DNA of 54,810 nt from Draconibacterium sp. Lineage in GTDB: Bacteria; Bacteroidota; Bacteroidia; Bacteroidales; Prolixibacteraceae. The stretch covers positions 1 to 54,810 of the forward strand of contig WOYV01000015.1 of assembly GCA_011620585.1 (NCBI GenBank). Direction: 5' to 3'. Position numbers and translations under genes: made by a program. The notes under the pieces are model-generated. The model did not search any database and was not told the origin of the DNA. It saw nothing but the letters and a program-made list of their open reading frames with translations. Every line of letters starts with the position of its first letter. Within the stretch, counting starts at the first letter, position 1. Shown here one piece after another: positions 54,532 to 54,810 of the stretch.

Positions 54532-54751
54532 GGGGTCAGCTTAGTCCGAAATGAAATGCCGCCGCCGGTCGGGTTTGTTGTCCCGATAATAACAAAGGGG
54601 TCAACTTACTCCGAAATGTATCGCGGCGCGGCCCATTAAAAACTAAAAAACCGCTTAAAGGGGTCAGCATCAGCCGAAATGTCAGGTGATTTCTTAGCTA
54701 TAAACAGCTAATTTTTACTCCGAATCTGGGGGGTCAGCTTAGACCGAAATA
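54532..54751 (+). repeat. Array of four ~22-bp direct repeats, possible end of an IS21-like element
   Basis: Copies at 54532-54553, 54597-54618, 54660-54681 and 54730-54751 share the pattern GGGGTCA(G/A)C(T/A)T followed by (A/C)nnCCGAAAT, spaced 65, 63 and 70 bp. The sequence between them is unrelated and GC-rich in places. Multiple subterminal transposase-binding repeats of this look occur at the ends of IS21-type elements, but no istA or istB is visible before the window stops. No gene is supported from 54300 to the right edge. Confidence 0.6.
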
Positions 54752-54810
54752 TCCAATTGCCGCCGCAACCAAAAGAAACAGCCGCCGTTCAAAGTCCGCT
54801 ACCAGAAGTT

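Noticed and set aside
54532-54751. CRISPR array at the right edge
   Set aside because: Only four ~22-bp imperfect repeats with 41-48 bp between them, no cas genes, and variation within repeats; a transposon end is more likely.

Overview
The window comes from a member of the Bacteroidota, probably class Bacteroidia (a Marinilabiliales/Prolixibacteraceae-like marine or anaerobic lineage is a guess). The signs are two secreted proteins with type IX secretion sorting domains (one type B, one type A), a TonB-dependent receptor with a CarboxypepD-like plug extension, a DUF4290 gene beside murA, and several promoters of the Bacteroidota form TTG-N17-19-TAnnTTTG instead of -35/-10 boxes. Most of the window is moderate in GC. 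The right-hand 4.5 kb (about 50.3-54.4 kb) is visibly more AT-rich and looks acquired.

Layout. 1-3.8 kb: RND efflux operon read leftward (TolC-type channel, lipoprotein adaptor, pump cut by the window edge). 4.3-11.2 kb: leftward housekeeping genes: grpE-dnaJ behind a CIRCE-like palindrome, a TlpA-type thioredoxin, DUF4290-murA, and a UvrD/PcrA helicase. 11.4-13.5 kb: a T9SS-exported PKD protein and a membrane coiled-coil protein. 13.6-18.2 kb: an EF-G-like GTPase, a CysJ-type diflavin reductase, and tRNA-Ser(GCT)/tRNA-Pro(TGG). 18.5-22.8 kb: glyA, a TSUP permease, a CobW-type GTPase, a shortened AEC carrier and a HAD phosphatase. 22.9-31.7 kb: secreted and periplasmic functions (SIMPL protein, GH5 glucanase, dienelactone hydrolase, DPP-IV-type peptidase, TPR protein, TonB receptor). 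32-34 kb: an exported MEMO-family lipoprotein and a broken SDR/DUF2867 gene.

34.2-40.3 kb holds the most interesting unit. It is a tight four-gene operon of a LysM protein with a catalytically dead transglycosylase domain, two paralogous SGNH-fold proteins, and an MBOAT membrane acyltransferase. By analogy with AlgI/AlgJ/AlgX and PatA/PatB it should move acyl (probably acetyl) groups across the inner membrane onto a cell-wall or surface glycan, and the LysM protein suggests peptidoglycan as the site. A BamA-like outer-membrane protein converges on it. 42-46 kb: a decayed IS200-type transposase, an outer-membrane barrel protein, an LVIVD-repeat lipoprotein and an intact MltD-like transglycosylase. 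46.3-50 kb: uvrA and a NagD-type HAD hydrolase.

50.3-54.8 kb: an AT-rich CocE/S15-type hydrolase, then a compact restriction-modification-like pair. An HTH domain is fused to a beta-class DNA methyltransferase, and a candidate PD-(D/E)xK nuclease overlaps it tail to tail. The pair lies between two direct copies of a palindromic repeat. Three 10-bp tandem repeats sit between the methyltransferase promoter and its start codon, suggesting self-regulation. The window ends in an array of four ~22-bp repeats that may be the end of an IS21-like element. Several fossils (IS200, an SDR deletion, a shortened AEC gene, a possible NTF2-like tail) show gene decay between otherwise ordinary genes.
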